Shown: one piece after another, positions 16,373-24,200 of the stretch
Layout: each line of letters opens with the position of its first letter
How positions within the stretch are numbered: the stretch's first letter is position 1
Assembly (NCBI GenBank): GCA_026391515.1
Contig: JAPLEC010000402.1
Coordinates: forward strand, 1 to 24,200
Direction of reading: 5' to 3'
From: Bacteroidia bacterium
Lineage (GTDB): Bacteria; Bacteroidota; Bacteroidia; Bacteroidales; VadinHA17
DNA: 24,200 nucleotides
The notes under the pieces: model-generated
Databases searched by the model: none
Told to the model about the DNA's origin: nothing
The model's input: the letters and a program-made list of their open reading frames with translations, nothing else
Position numbers and translations under genes: made by a program

Positions 16373-17908
16373 ATGATGGATAAGACAATAAATATAAATC
16401 TCGGGGGAACTCTTTTTCAGATTGATGAAGAGGCGTTCCAGATTCTTCGTGATTACCTGCAGTCAATCGATAATAGATTCCGAAATGTTCCCGGAGGTAA
16501 TGAAACAATAGAAGACATTGAATCGAGAATTGCTGAAATATTCCTGTCACAGCGAGGCACAGCCGGAGTTATCTCAAAAGAGAATGTAAATGAAATGATC
16601 GGTATAATCGGAAAACCTGAAGATTTTGATCAGATCGGAACAGAATCCAGGACACAAGGATCATCATTCGGTCATCCCGGACCAAGAAAGAGATTGTTCA
16701 AAAATCCTGAAAATTCAGTTATCAGCGGTGTCTGCGGCGGCATTGGAGCTTATCTTAATTCTGATCCTGTCTGGGTAAGAATCCTGTTTGTAATTTTCAC
16801 ATGTTTCTTTGGATTTGGCTTTTTCGTTTATCTCGCTCTCTGGATAGTACTGCCATCTGCTGAGACCGATTCACAGAAAAGAGAGATGTACGGAGGTCAG
16901 CATAACTGGGCTATGCCCCAGGAATGGGACCAGCACACAGGGAGCAAAGCCGGTCACGTAATTAATGAGGTCTTCAGGGCCATTGGTAAAGTTTTGTTTA
17001 TTATAGTAAGAATATTTTTAATTGCCCTTGGCGTTTGCCTTGTACTTACAGGATTTCTTGCTCTCCTGACATTTATAATGGTCTTCATTTTCAAGTATCC
17101 TGGTGCTTTCTCAACTGATGCCCTGGGAATGAACCTGAGCTATTTGCCTGATTTTCTTAATTATATAATTACCCCGCAAATGGTTCCCTGGGTAAAAGCA
17201 TTGATCATTATGGTTGTTACCCTGCCGCTTCTGGCTTTTATTTACGGAGGAATAAGAATGATTTTCTGGTTCAGGGCAAGGGATGGTTATATCTGGCTCA
17301 TCGGTTTAGTATTATGGGTAATGAGCGCTGCTGCCCTTTCAATTATTCTTTTTAATGAGGGCATCGGGTTTTCTGAAACCGGAAAAACATCATCACAGGA
17401 CTATTTTAAGGTAATACCTGACACATTGTACATAAGGTCAGGGACGAAAATTTCCGATTTAAAGATTGATCATGAAATAACTGTTCCCGGCGAAGAAAAT
17501 GATGTCGTCTATATATCTGATGAGAAAAAGGAGATTTACTTCCGGCCCAGCCTTAATATTGAAACTGATGAGGGAAATTCAGCGAGTGTTGAGATCAGAA
17601 AACGTTCTTGCGGACGCAGCACGTCTGATGCAATGAAGAAATCTGAAAGGTTAATATATAATTCCCGCATTTCCGGAAATACTGTTTATCTGGACGAATT
17701 TTTTACAATCCCGGCAGATTCAAAATGGTCGTTTGACTATGTCTCTGCAACAGTTCATGCACCAAAAGGAACAATAATTTATATGGATAAAACAGTTGAG
17801 TTTCTATATTATTCGCATGAAGCTGATTTTGTGACAGATTCTAAAAACAGGTTCTGGAGGATGACTGAGGACGGACCCGAATATATTGAACCGGGTCAGA
17901 GAAATTAA
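16373..17908 (+). CDS. Large PspC-domain membrane protein with C-terminal adhesin-like beta domain
   Basis: A 511-residue protein. The N-terminal domain (INLGGTLFQIDEEAF, EDIESRIAEIF, IIGKPEDF) is a paralog of that in the first gene of the operon. It is followed by a PspC domain (about 105-170: SVISGVCGGIGAYLNSDPVW ... LWIVLPSAE), further membrane segments up to about residue 330, and a likely extracytoplasmic tail of about 170 residues rich in beta strands (ITVPGEEND, NTVYLDEFFTIPAD), resembling the DUF2154/DUF4097-type solenoids in such operons. Start ATG 16373; an ATG one codon later is equally possible. Probable envelope-stress sensor or effector. Confidence 0.88.
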   Translation: MMDKTININLGGTLFQIDEEAFQILRDYLQSIDNRFRNVPGGNETIEDIESRIAEIFLSQRGTAGVISKENVNEMIGIIGKPEDFDQIGTESRTQGSSFGHPGPRKRLFKNPENSVISGVCGGIGAYLNSDPVWVRILFVIFTCFFGFGFFVYLALWIVLPSAETDSQKREMYGGQHNWAMPQEWDQHTGSKAGHVINEVFRAIGKVLFIIVRIFLIALGVCLVLTGFLALLTFIMVFIFKYPGAFSTDALGMNLSYLPDFLNYIITPQMVPWVKALIIMVVTLPLLAFIYGGIRMIFWFRARDGYIWLIGLVLWVMSAAALSIILFNEGIGFSETGKTSSQDYFKVIPDTLYIRSGTKISDLKIDHEITVPGEENDVVYISDEKKEIYFRPSLNIETDEGNSASVEIRKRSCGRSTSDAMKKSERLIYNSRISGNTVYLDEFFTIPADSKWSFDYVSATVHAPKGTIIYMDKTVEFLYYSHEADFVTDSKNRFWRMTEDGPEYIEPGQRN

Positions 17909-17947
17909 GAGCTTCCTGGTTTTTCATTCCTAATATTTTCATGACTT

Positions 17948-17980
17948 CCGGTGCCGGTTTTCCGGTACCGGATTTTTTCT
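17948..17980 (+). terminator. Intrinsic terminator after the PspC-PadR operon
   Basis: A 10-bp stem with one G-U pair (CCGGTGCCGG / CCGGTACCGG), loop TTTT, then ATTTTTTCT. It lies 40 bases past the stop codon. Confidence 0.9.
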
Positions 17981-18077
17981 GTCTATTTAGCTTTTCGCTA
18001 AAATACTATCCGTGATAAATGACATGTACTAAACACAATCATGCTAAAAAAATTGTATTTTGCACTAAAATTCGGTG

Positions 18078-18755
18078 ATGATTGAGCTTGAAGCTTTATT
18101 TAAAATAACTTACGGATTATTTATTGTCTGCTCAGGTGATAAATCGCGCGGTAATGGATACATATCCAATACTGTATTCCAGGTTACTGCCGATCCGCCA
18201 CAGTTTGCAATATGTTGCAGTAAAAACAATTTTACTGCTGAATTCATAAAAAAAACCGGCGTGTTTTCCGTTTCCGTTCTTGAGCAGGAAACTCCTTCTG
18301 AAATCCTTGGTCGTTTCGGTTTTAAAAGCGGCAGGGATTTCAACAAGCTCGAAGGAATGTCAGTAAAGTATGGAGAAACAAATGTCCCTATTGTACTCGA
18401 TTCTTCGCTGGCATACATGGAATTTAGTGTAATTAATACTGTTGAAGCAGGAACTCACCTGATATTCATCGGTAAGCTGATACAATCAGTTCTTCTTGAT
18501 AAAGCAAAAGAGCCGCTTACTTATCAGTATTACAGGCAGGTAAGAAATGGAACAGCTTCGAAAAATGCACCGACATATATTGACAAATCGAAGCTGGAAG
18601 CTGTCAAGGCATCAGAGTCATTTGAAAAATACAGATGTATGTGCTGCGGATTTATTTATAATGAAGAAAAAGAAAAAATCAGATTTTCTGAACTTCCTGA
18701 CAGCTGGACATGTCCTGTATGCGGTTCTGATAAATCTGATTTTATTGAAGTCTAA
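18078..18755 (+). CDS. hrb: Flavin reductase-like protein fused to rubredoxin (Hrb type)
   Basis: A 225-residue fusion. Residues 1-165 are an FMN-binding flavin-reductase domain (GLFIVCSG, NGYISNTVFQVTADPPQFAI, GVFSVSVL), and the C-terminus is a rubredoxin with Cys187, Cys190, Cys212 and Cys215 (CMCCGFIYN and TCPVCG). The rubredoxin loop between the Cys pairs is shorter than in stand-alone rubredoxins. This is the architecture of the high-molecular-weight rubredoxin Hrb of anaerobes, which passes electrons from NAD(P)H to the flavodiiron protein FprA or to rubrerythrin. No FprA is in the window; rubrerythrin follows after 18 bases. Start ATG 18078; GTG one codon earlier is possible. Confidence 0.88.
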   Translation: MIELEALFKITYGLFIVCSGDKSRGNGYISNTVFQVTADPPQFAICCSKNNFTAEFIKKTGVFSVSVLEQETPSEILGRFGFKSGRDFNKLEGMSVKYGETNVPIVLDSSLAYMEFSVINTVEAGTHLIFIGKLIQSVLLDKAKEPLTYQYYRQVRNGTASKNAPTYIDKSKLEAVKASESFEKYRCMCCGFIYNEEKEKIRFSELPDSWTCPVCGSDKSDFIEV

Positions 18756-18773
18756 CTAATAAAAATTAAAACT

Positions 18774-19352
18774 ATGTCAAATTCACTTAAAGGTACCAAA
18801 ACAGAACAGTGTTTGTTGAAATCATTTGCCGGCGAATCGCAGGCCCGCAACCGTTATGAGTTTTTTGCCAGTGTTGCAAGGAAAGAGGGTTTTGAACAAA
18901 TTGCTAATATTTTCCAGGAGACAGCATTGCAGGAAAAAGAGCATGCCAAACGATTCTTTAAATTCCTTGAAGGTGGTGCGACTGAGATAACAGCCTCATA
19001 CCCCGCCGGAAAGATCGGAATTACAAAAGAAAATCTGAAAGCCGCAGCTGAAGGAGAACATGAAGAATGGAGCGAACTCTATCCGCATTTTGCTGAAGTT
19101 GCTAAAGCTGAAGGATTTCCTGAAATTGCAACAGCGTACAAAACGATTGCCAAGGTTGAAGCAGAACATGAGCGCAGATATCTGAAGCTTTTACAGAATG
19201 TTTCGGAGGACAAAGTATTCATGAAAAAAGGAAAGGTCTGGTGGAAATGTCTTAATTGCGGTTATGTTTATGAATCAGAAAAAGCGCTTGAAACATGCCC
19301 TGCATGCCTCCACCCGAAAGCATTTATGCAGATAAGAGAAGAAAACTACTAG
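18774..19352 (+). CDS. rbr: Rubrerythrin
   Basis: A 192-residue peroxide-reducing diiron protein. The four-helix part has the ligand motifs GESQARNRY (Glu21), EKEH (Glu54, His57), EGEHEEW (Glu95, Glu98) and VEAEH (Glu129, His132), and the C-terminus is a rubredoxin-like centre with Cys159, Cys162, Cys175 and Cys178. The protein is the usual length and all ligands are present. It takes electrons from a rubredoxin donor, plausibly the fusion protein encoded just upstream, and removes H2O2 in strictly or mostly anaerobic cells. Confidence 0.96.
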   Translation: MSNSLKGTKTEQCLLKSFAGESQARNRYEFFASVARKEGFEQIANIFQETALQEKEHAKRFFKFLEGGATEITASYPAGKIGITKENLKAAAEGEHEEWSELYPHFAEVAKAEGFPEIATAYKTIAKVEAEHERRYLKLLQNVSEDKVFMKKGKVWWKCLNCGYVYESEKALETCPACLHPKAFMQIREENY

Positions 19353-19372
19353 ATATTTTAATTACACAAGCT

Positions 19373-19546
19373 ATGACTTCGAAAGCTATTTTATTTTATG
19401 TACTGAGCGTTATTTCACTGGTCATTGCACTGATCATTTTCTTTAAATGGTTAGATTTTAAAGGATTACTGTTCCTGATCTTTGGCGTTGCTGCAGTAGT
19501 ACTTTTCTGGCGTGGAATAATGGCTTCAAAAAAGAAACAACCTTAA
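19373..19546 (+). CDS. Small two-helix membrane protein
   Basis: A 57-residue protein with two hydrophobic segments (about 5-22 and 29-46) and a basic tail ending KKKQP. ATG 19373 lies 20 bases after rubrerythrin, so it is probably the third gene of the oxygen-defence operon. No recognised family; conservation of the reading frame in relatives would be needed to assign a role. The terminator overlaps its stop codon. Confidence 0.65.
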   Translation: MTSKAILFYVLSVISLVIALIIFFKWLDFKGLLFLIFGVAAVVLFWRGIMASKKKQP

Positions 19547-19568
19547 ATTAAGGCTTTTTCTTTTTTTA
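19541..19568 (+). terminator. Probable intrinsic terminator after the rubrerythrin operon
   Basis: A short stem CCTTA-AAT-TAAGG extended by a G-C pair, followed by a long T-rich tract (CTTTTTCTTTTTTT). The stop codon of the 57-residue gene lies within the stem. Confidence 0.6.
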
Positions 19569-19627
19569 TTTGTTATTTGTTATTATGGCTGGCCATCGAT
19601 GGCTGGTGATTTTATTTTGATACAGAA

Positions 19628-20335
19628 ATGGTAACAGAAATTCTGGTTGTTGTATTTATTGCCGCACTTCTTGGATATATTATTTTCCTGCATATTCAGC
19701 TGGCAAAAAAGAATATATTCATTGAATCTACAGTCAGACGTCCTTCAGGAATAGAAAAGAGCTGGAATGCCGAAGAAATGATGAGGTTTCTTCTCGAGAT
19801 GAAGAAAGTCAGCTATTACAGCTCGTTCTTTACCGATAAACTATTCGAAGAAAAACCGATGCGATTCCTTCTTGAAAATGAGAAAGATGTAAAAATTTAT
19901 ATTCATTATACAAAAGAGGAAAATGATGCAAAGAATATCCTGAAAGAAGGATTCAGGTTTGCTGATTCATTTTATAAGACAGCATTACCTGTAACAAACG
20001 ATAAGCTTGATCTGCTGATAAAACATAACGGTCGTAAATCGTTCGGGAAATACCTTATTATTCTTTGTCTTTCCGATAAAATAGTCGATCATTATTCTGC
20101 TGAACTGAACAAAAAAGGATTAAAAAGCTATTTTGTCGAAAACGTGCTGACTGTGGCGCCTCCATTCAGAAATGAAAATGCAGACATTGTTTACCAGCTC
20201 TCAAATAAGTTTGTAAAAGGTTTTATTAATTATCAGACCGGTGAAATAACAAGAAATCCGGATTATGATCCGTTATATGATTCGCCGGTATTTGAAAAGA
20301 ATCTGGAGCTGTTAAAACAAAAAAACTTAAACTAA
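19628..20335 (+). CDS. Membrane-anchored protein of unknown function, possible ADP-ribosyltransferase-like fold
   Basis: A 235-residue protein with an N-terminal membrane segment (3-21) and a soluble domain. I do not recognise the family with certainty. Residues 90-120 read IYIHYTKEENDAKNILKEGF followed by FYKTALP, which resembles the first strand-helix (H-x-T ... A-x-x-I-x-x-x-G-F) of ADP-ribosyltransferase-like folds such as RNA 2'-phosphotransferases. The later signature residues of those families (a Ser/Thr motif and a catalytic Glu) are not clear, so this is a weak guess. It stands alone between two terminators or spacers. Alternative: a Bacteroidota DUF with no enzyme role. Confidence 0.6.
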   Translation: MVTEILVVVFIAALLGYIIFLHIQLAKKNIFIESTVRRPSGIEKSWNAEEMMRFLLEMKKVSYYSSFFTDKLFEEKPMRFLLENEKDVKIYIHYTKEENDAKNILKEGFRFADSFYKTALPVTNDKLDLLIKHNGRKSFGKYLIILCLSDKIVDHYSAELNKKGLKSYFVENVLTVAPPFRNENADIVYQLSNKFVKGFINYQTGEITRNPDYDPLYDSPVFEKNLELLKQKNLN

Positions 20336-20372
20336 ACATTCTATATTTTATTAATTATTAAACGCTTGTAAT

Positions 20373-21431
20373 ATGAGAAAATTAATATTATTTCTCTTAA
20401 CAATAAGTTTTATTCTTGTTAATCCTCTTAGTGCACAGACTATTCTGAAAAAGGCAGGCAGAGCAGTTTCAAATGAAGTACTTGGAACAAGCGGATCTGA
20501 AAATAGTGCCAGTTCAAAAAACAATGATCCGGAACCATCCTGTGCCTGCGATAATGCAGAACTCATTGTCGATCTCGGAGGAACCCTTAAGTTGAACTAT
20601 AAAGAATCACATATCAGCACTATGGATGATGGATCACTTCTTCTCAAGGACCAGATTTCAGGTAATTACTACATCGTGAAAGGTATTTCTACAACGGGTC
20701 CGATATCGGCCGGCGATCCCAGGCTCGCTGGTTTTGATGATGTGGATGAAAACTCAGGAAAAGACCAGTGGCTATTACGGTATAAAGGTTATATAAGCAA
20801 ATCGGGCGATAAATATCTTATCACTTTCGGTGGCAAAAGCTATGGACCATATGCTGAGATTGATAAATTCGTTATCACTAAATCAAAAGATAAATTTGGG
20901 GCGCTGGCTGTTGAAAACATTGCCGTAAGCGAAATGGATGGCAAGGCTATGGATGAAGCAATGAAAAATGCAAAAACCGACCAGGAGAAAATGGCGCTTG
21001 CAATGAAATATTCGCAGCAGATGCAGCAGAAAATTATGAAGGGAGGCGGCCCTGCCAGCATGACGCAAAAATTTATCACCAATGTCGCAGGTTCAACCTA
21101 TGATCCCGCTCTTCAGTTCGGATACACTCTGAATGCTGATATGAAATATGATGAGATCCTTTTATCATCTTACAATACAGTTATTGACCTGCAGGGAAAA
21201 ATCATAATAAACCTCAAACCTGAACACACAAGCGCAACAAATATTTTTGTAAACACTGCGAATACAAAATATGCCGTTTATAACTATGGCGATGTTGCTT
21301 TTAGTGATGGAACAAGCCTGAAAGATTTGTTTAATCCTCATCTTATTAAAGTAAACGGCCAGACTTACCTGGCATATATGTATTACTCCCCTAAGAGGAA
21401 TGCAATAATGCAATGCAAAATTCCTTTCTAG
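20373..21431 (+). CDS. Exported protein of unknown function
   Basis: A 352-residue secreted protein. The signal peptide MRKLILFLLTISFILVNPLSA is cut before QTILKK, the AQ end being typical of Bacteroidota. A low-complexity Ser/Asn linker (about 40-55) leads to a Cys pair (SCAC) and a large beta-rich body. Residues about 185-230 form a helical, Met- and Lys-rich stretch (MDGKAMDEAMKN ... QQMQQK). I do not recognise the fold; the body could be a beta-propeller-like or repeat domain. It is followed 21 bases later by the lysozyme-like gene and may be co-transcribed with it. Confidence 0.75.
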   Translation: MRKLILFLLTISFILVNPLSAQTILKKAGRAVSNEVLGTSGSENSASSKNNDPEPSCACDNAELIVDLGGTLKLNYKESHISTMDDGSLLLKDQISGNYYIVKGISTTGPISAGDPRLAGFDDVDENSGKDQWLLRYKGYISKSGDKYLITFGGKSYGPYAEIDKFVITKSKDKFGALAVENIAVSEMDGKAMDEAMKNAKTDQEKMALAMKYSQQMQQKIMKGGGPASMTQKFITNVAGSTYDPALQFGYTLNADMKYDEILLSSYNTVIDLQGKIIINLKPEHTSATNIFVNTANTKYAVYNYGDVAFSDGTSLKDLFNPHLIKVNGQTYLAYMYYSPKRNAIMQCKIPF

Positions 21432-21452
21432 GCTGACAAGATACCGATCAAA

Positions 21453-22190
21453 GTGATTAAGGAAAAAACAGGAAGACCTGTTCTTGTTTTGATTCTCATT
21501 GCCGGGTTATTTAAAACCGGAATAGCTCAGTCATTGAACTATGCTGAAATTTTTGGAGGCGACTGGCAGAAAGCTCTGGCATTCGTTGAAAAAAATAATA
21601 TCTGGATAAAACCTGCATTAAAAAAATACAATATCCCTTATGAGGAGGCTGTGGCAGTTGTTTTCCCGGAGCTTGTACGCTATTCGGCACTGCGCGACAA
21701 AATGGAAACTGCCCTTCTTAAAACCCTTTATCGCAATCTTGGTGATGATTATGCCGATTTCTCAATTGGTGTATTCCAGGTGAAGCCATCTTTTGCGGAA
21801 AAGATCCGTGATGATGCTTTAGTTGTTAAGAATAGAAAAATTAAAAATCTTTTTAAAGACAGATCAGCATACCCTGATGAAAGAGCTTTTCGTGCTTCGA
21901 TTGTCGCTGATCTGGAGAACCCTAAAACAGAATTAGACTATATTGTTGCTTTTTTAAAAATTTGCGAAAATCGCTTTGTAATTAATCGGTCCGATGAAGC
22001 TTCGAAAATAGAATTTCTTGCAACTGCTTATAATACAGGTTTTTGGAAAAGTTCTGAAGAGATAGAAGCAATGATCGAAAAGAAGTTTTTCAATACGAAG
22101 CTTTTCAAAACAGAGAATTACTCTTATGCCGATGTGGCTTTATTCTGGTATAATCAGTATCTTCAGACTACTTTTAATTCAGAACGGTGA
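21453..22190 (+). CDS. Exported lysozyme-like / lytic transglycosylase-like protein
   Basis: A 245-residue protein with GTG start and a signal peptide ending in GIAQ (22-26). The sequence shows the three spaced marks of a goose-type lysozyme/SLT fold: an acidic residue in FPELVRY (Glu73), SIGVFQVKP (104-112, matching the G-x-x-Q-x-x-P of SLT domains), and AYNTGF (192-197, matching the AYN-x-G motif). The catalytic assignment of Glu73 is inference. A role in peptidoglycan cleavage, perhaps to let an outer-membrane system through the wall, is possible. Its stop codon overlaps the start of the next gene by 4 bases (GTGA). Confidence 0.6.
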   Translation: MIKEKTGRPVLVLILIAGLFKTGIAQSLNYAEIFGGDWQKALAFVEKNNIWIKPALKKYNIPYEEAVAVVFPELVRYSALRDKMETALLKTLYRNLGDDYADFSIGVFQVKPSFAEKIRDDALVVKNRKIKNLFKDRSAYPDERAFRASIVADLENPKTELDYIVAFLKICENRFVINRSDEASKIEFLATAYNTGFWKSSEEIEAMIEKKFFNTKLFKTENYSYADVALFWYNQYLQTTFNSER

Positions 22191-24200
22191 AAAGCAGAAT
22201 ATACTTTTTTGTCTGGATCTTATTTATTGTCAATCCGTTATTTGGGCAGGAAGAATTGCCGGATACGACAATAAATGTAAAATTAATGGAAGTCATTATT
22301 ACTTCTAACAGATTACCTGTCAGGTTAAAAAGCAACCCCGGATCTGTTTCTCTGGTTACATCTGACGCTCTTTCCCTGATGCCGAAAGCAGTAGGTGTAG
22401 AAGAAGCTTTAAGACTGGTGCCTGGTGTTCGTATTGATAATCAGCATGACGGTGAACGTGTTCATGTTTCGATCCGCGGACAGGGTATTCTGACAGAACG
22501 GGGATTGCGGGGCATTGGAGTCTTAATTGATGGCATTCCTGTTAATGATCCTTCAGGTTTTGCACCGGATCTGTATGATGTGGAATGGGCAACAGTTAAA
22601 AGCATTGAGGTTCTCAGAGGTCCGGTTGCAGGACTCTACGGAGGAGGGGCATCTGCAGGGATTTTAAATATTGTTACCGATAATGGCACCTCTAAACCAA
22701 TCAGTGGCCTGGCAAGCCAGTCGTTTGGTTCAAATGGCTTTATGAAATCTTTGATTCAGCTTGATGGATCAAAAAAGATAGTTGATTACCGGATGACTTA
22801 TTCCCGGACAGGAGGTGATGGCTATCGTGATCACCAGGCATTTCGCAGCAATAAGCTGTATGAAAAAATAAATTTTAAATCTTCTGAAAAATTGTTAATT
22901 ACACAGGTCTTTTCGTACATCCGTTATTTCCAGCAGAATCCTGAAGGATTAAAAATCGGACAATTTGATAACCTGAGGCAGGCCAATCCCGATGCCCGAC
23001 AATTTAATGAATATCAGAAAACAAACCGTGTTACGGCCGGAGCTCACGGATCATATAAAATCAGCGGCAGGCACGATTTTGAAATTACAGCATATCTCCA
23101 TTCATGGAATTACAAGGAAACCAGCAATAAATGTGCTGAATACAGGACCATTATGAATCCCGGAGGCAGCGCGCAATATAATCTTCATTTTACCCTTGGA
23201 AAAGTCAAAAATACATTTGGCCTTGGTGTAGATCTGAAATGGCAGAATATCGACATGCACAAGTTACAAAGTGCAGGTGATCCCAACAGGATTGAGAAGG
23301 TCGATGAAACCAACCTGGAGACAGACAGCCTGCTTGCAAATCAGATCATCTCCCAGCAAAGTACAGGATTCTTTGGCATTTATAAGCTTGATTTCGGCAA
23401 GTTCAGCTTAATGGCAAATTTGCGTTTTGATCTTATGAAAAATCAGCTTACAAATAAAATGTTTGCAATTGATTCGGCAAACACATCCAAAGATTTTTCA
23501 AGGATATCCGGAAGGATTGGGGCAAACTATAGTTTTTCCGATGCATTTATACTCTATGCAAACTGGAGCCAGGGTTTCTTACCACCGTCAACGGAGGAGC
23601 TGGCCAACAATCCTACCGGCTACTCAGGGTTTAACACATATCTTGTCCCGGCTGTGTCAGATTGTTTTGAGACAGGGATACGTGGGTTTATCAGCAGTAC
23701 ATTTTCATATGAACTAACCGGATTTTCGATGCGAACCAGAAATGACTTTTTCCGTTTCAAGCAATCAGGAAGAGGTAATCAGGAGGTCTTTTACGGAAAT
23801 GCAGGGAACAGCAAACGATCTGGCATCGAGGCTTTTGTTTCTTACAATATTATTAAAAATCTGATATTTCAGGCTGCTTATACTTTTTCCGGCTACAAAT
23901 ATGTATCTGCTGATATTGATGCAGTTTATACTGATACTGCTTATGTCCTGACAACACCTCCGGCAGCAGGGCAATGGCTGCCGAATTCTCCCCGGCATCA
24001 GCTTTATGCTGCAATAACGTGGTCAATAATAAAGAATCTTAAGCTCGATTTAGCAACTGAATACCAGTCAAAATGGGCTATCTATACTGATGCAAAAGCA
24101 TACAGCGGTGAACTTGATCCTGCAATCTACCGGAATTGGCAGGATGGATTTAACCTCTGGCACGCTCGCTTGTCTTATGAATGGAAAATAAAAAAGATAA
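22187..24200 (+). CDS. TonB-dependent outer-membrane receptor (3' end outside the window)
   Basis: A partial gene, open from GTG 22187 to the window end with no stop (671 codons). A signal peptide ending in LFGQ is followed by a TonB-box-like MEVIITS, a plug domain (VGVEEALRLVPGV, RIDNQHDGERVHVSIRG, LIDGIPVNDPSG, IEVLRGPVAGLYGGGASAG), and then a beta-barrel with alternating aromatic strands. No N-terminal carboxypeptidase-like domain and no SusD partner, so it is of the siderophore/cobalamin receptor kind rather than a SusC. The substrate is unknown. Its coupling to the lysozyme-like gene is unusual. Confidence 0.92.
   Translation, partial: MKSRIYFFVWILFIVNPLFGQEELPDTTINVKLMEVIITSNRLPVRLKSNPGSVSLVTSDALSLMPKAVGVEEALRLVPGVRIDNQHDGERVHVSIRGQGILTERGLRGIGVLIDGIPVNDPSGFAPDLYDVEWATVKSIEVLRGPVAGLYGGGASAGILNIVTDNGTSKPISGLASQSFGSNGFMKSLIQLDGSKKIVDYRMTYSRTGGDGYRDHQAFRSNKLYEKINFKSSEKLLITQVFSYIRYFQQNPEGLKIGQFDNLRQANPDARQFNEYQKTNRVTAGAHGSYKISGRHDFEITAYLHSWNYKETSNKCAEYRTIMNPGGSAQYNLHFTLGKVKNTFGLGVDLKWQNIDMHKLQSAGDPNRIEKVDETNLETDSLLANQIISQQSTGFFGIYKLDFGKFSLMANLRFDLMKNQLTNKMFAIDSANTSKDFSRISGRIGANYSFSDAFILYANWSQGFLPPSTEELANNPTGYSGFNTYLVPAVSDCFETGIRGFISSTFSYELTGFSMRTRNDFFRFKQSGRGNQEVFYGNAGNSKRSGIEAFVSYNIIKNLIFQAAYTFSGYKYVSADIDAVYTDTAYVLTTPPAAGQWLPNSPRHQLYAAITWSIIKNLKLDLATEYQSKWAIYTDAKAYSGELDPAIYRNWQDGFNLWHARLSYEWKIKKI

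Noticed and set aside
19581..19610. 12-bp palindrome GCCATCGATGGC inside a direct repeat of ATGGCTGG
   Set aside because: Too short and single to claim as an operator; it contains a ClaI-like site by chance-level similarity and has no second copy near the next promoter.

Overview
The window looks like a chromosomal segment of an anaerobic or microaerophilic member of the Bacteroidota, probably Bacteroidales/Marinilabiliales-like. The evidence is the AT-rich sequence, -7 boxes of the form TAnnTTTG in place of E. coli -10 boxes, start codons without Shine-Dalgarno sequences, many small lipoproteins with a Cys-Lys-Lys-Asp start, a TonB-dependent receptor, and an Hrb/rubrerythrin oxygen-defence pair. 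No rRNA, tRNA, CRISPR array, transposase or phage gene was seen.

Layout. 16-2628 (+): a large exported M14 zinc carboxypeptidase. 8211-2686 (-): a module of an Old-Yellow-Enzyme-type flavoprotein with a Cys4 cluster motif, a fumarate-reductase-type FAD protein overlapping it, an SDR dehydrogenase and, behind a strong terminator, a FucP-type sugar transporter; together they look like uptake and redox processing of an unidentified small carbohydrate-like compound. 9997-8303 (-): three tandem paralogous small lipoproteins, each with its own TAnnTTTG box, two of them followed by a perfect 8-bp hairpin terminator. 13794-10113 (-): a rhomboid protease followed by three glycosyltransferases (GT4, GT2, GT2), probably one surface-glycan operon. 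14911-13928 (-): a Gfo/Idh/MocA oxidoreductase, separated from the rhomboid by a hairpin-forming repeat with CACAGAG words mostly 10 bp apart.

14912-15378 is the only long gene-free stretch. Its left part holds G/C-run hairpins and about three degenerate 43-bp repeats; its right part holds a promoter with two copies of an operator-like word. From there on all genes are on the + strand: a PspC-domain protein, a PadR regulator and a larger PspC-domain membrane protein (15379-17908, with a terminator); a flavin reductase-rubredoxin fusion, rubrerythrin and a 57-residue membrane protein (18078-19546, with a probable terminator); a membrane-anchored protein of unknown function; an exported protein of unknown function; and an exported lysozyme-like protein whose stop codon overlaps the GTG start of a TonB-dependent receptor that runs off the window end.

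The parts most worth follow-up are the two-flavoprotein/SDR/FucP module, the PadR-PspC operon with its paired operator-like sites, and the translationally coupled lysozyme-like/TonB-receptor pair. I saw nothing that must be a wholly new system.
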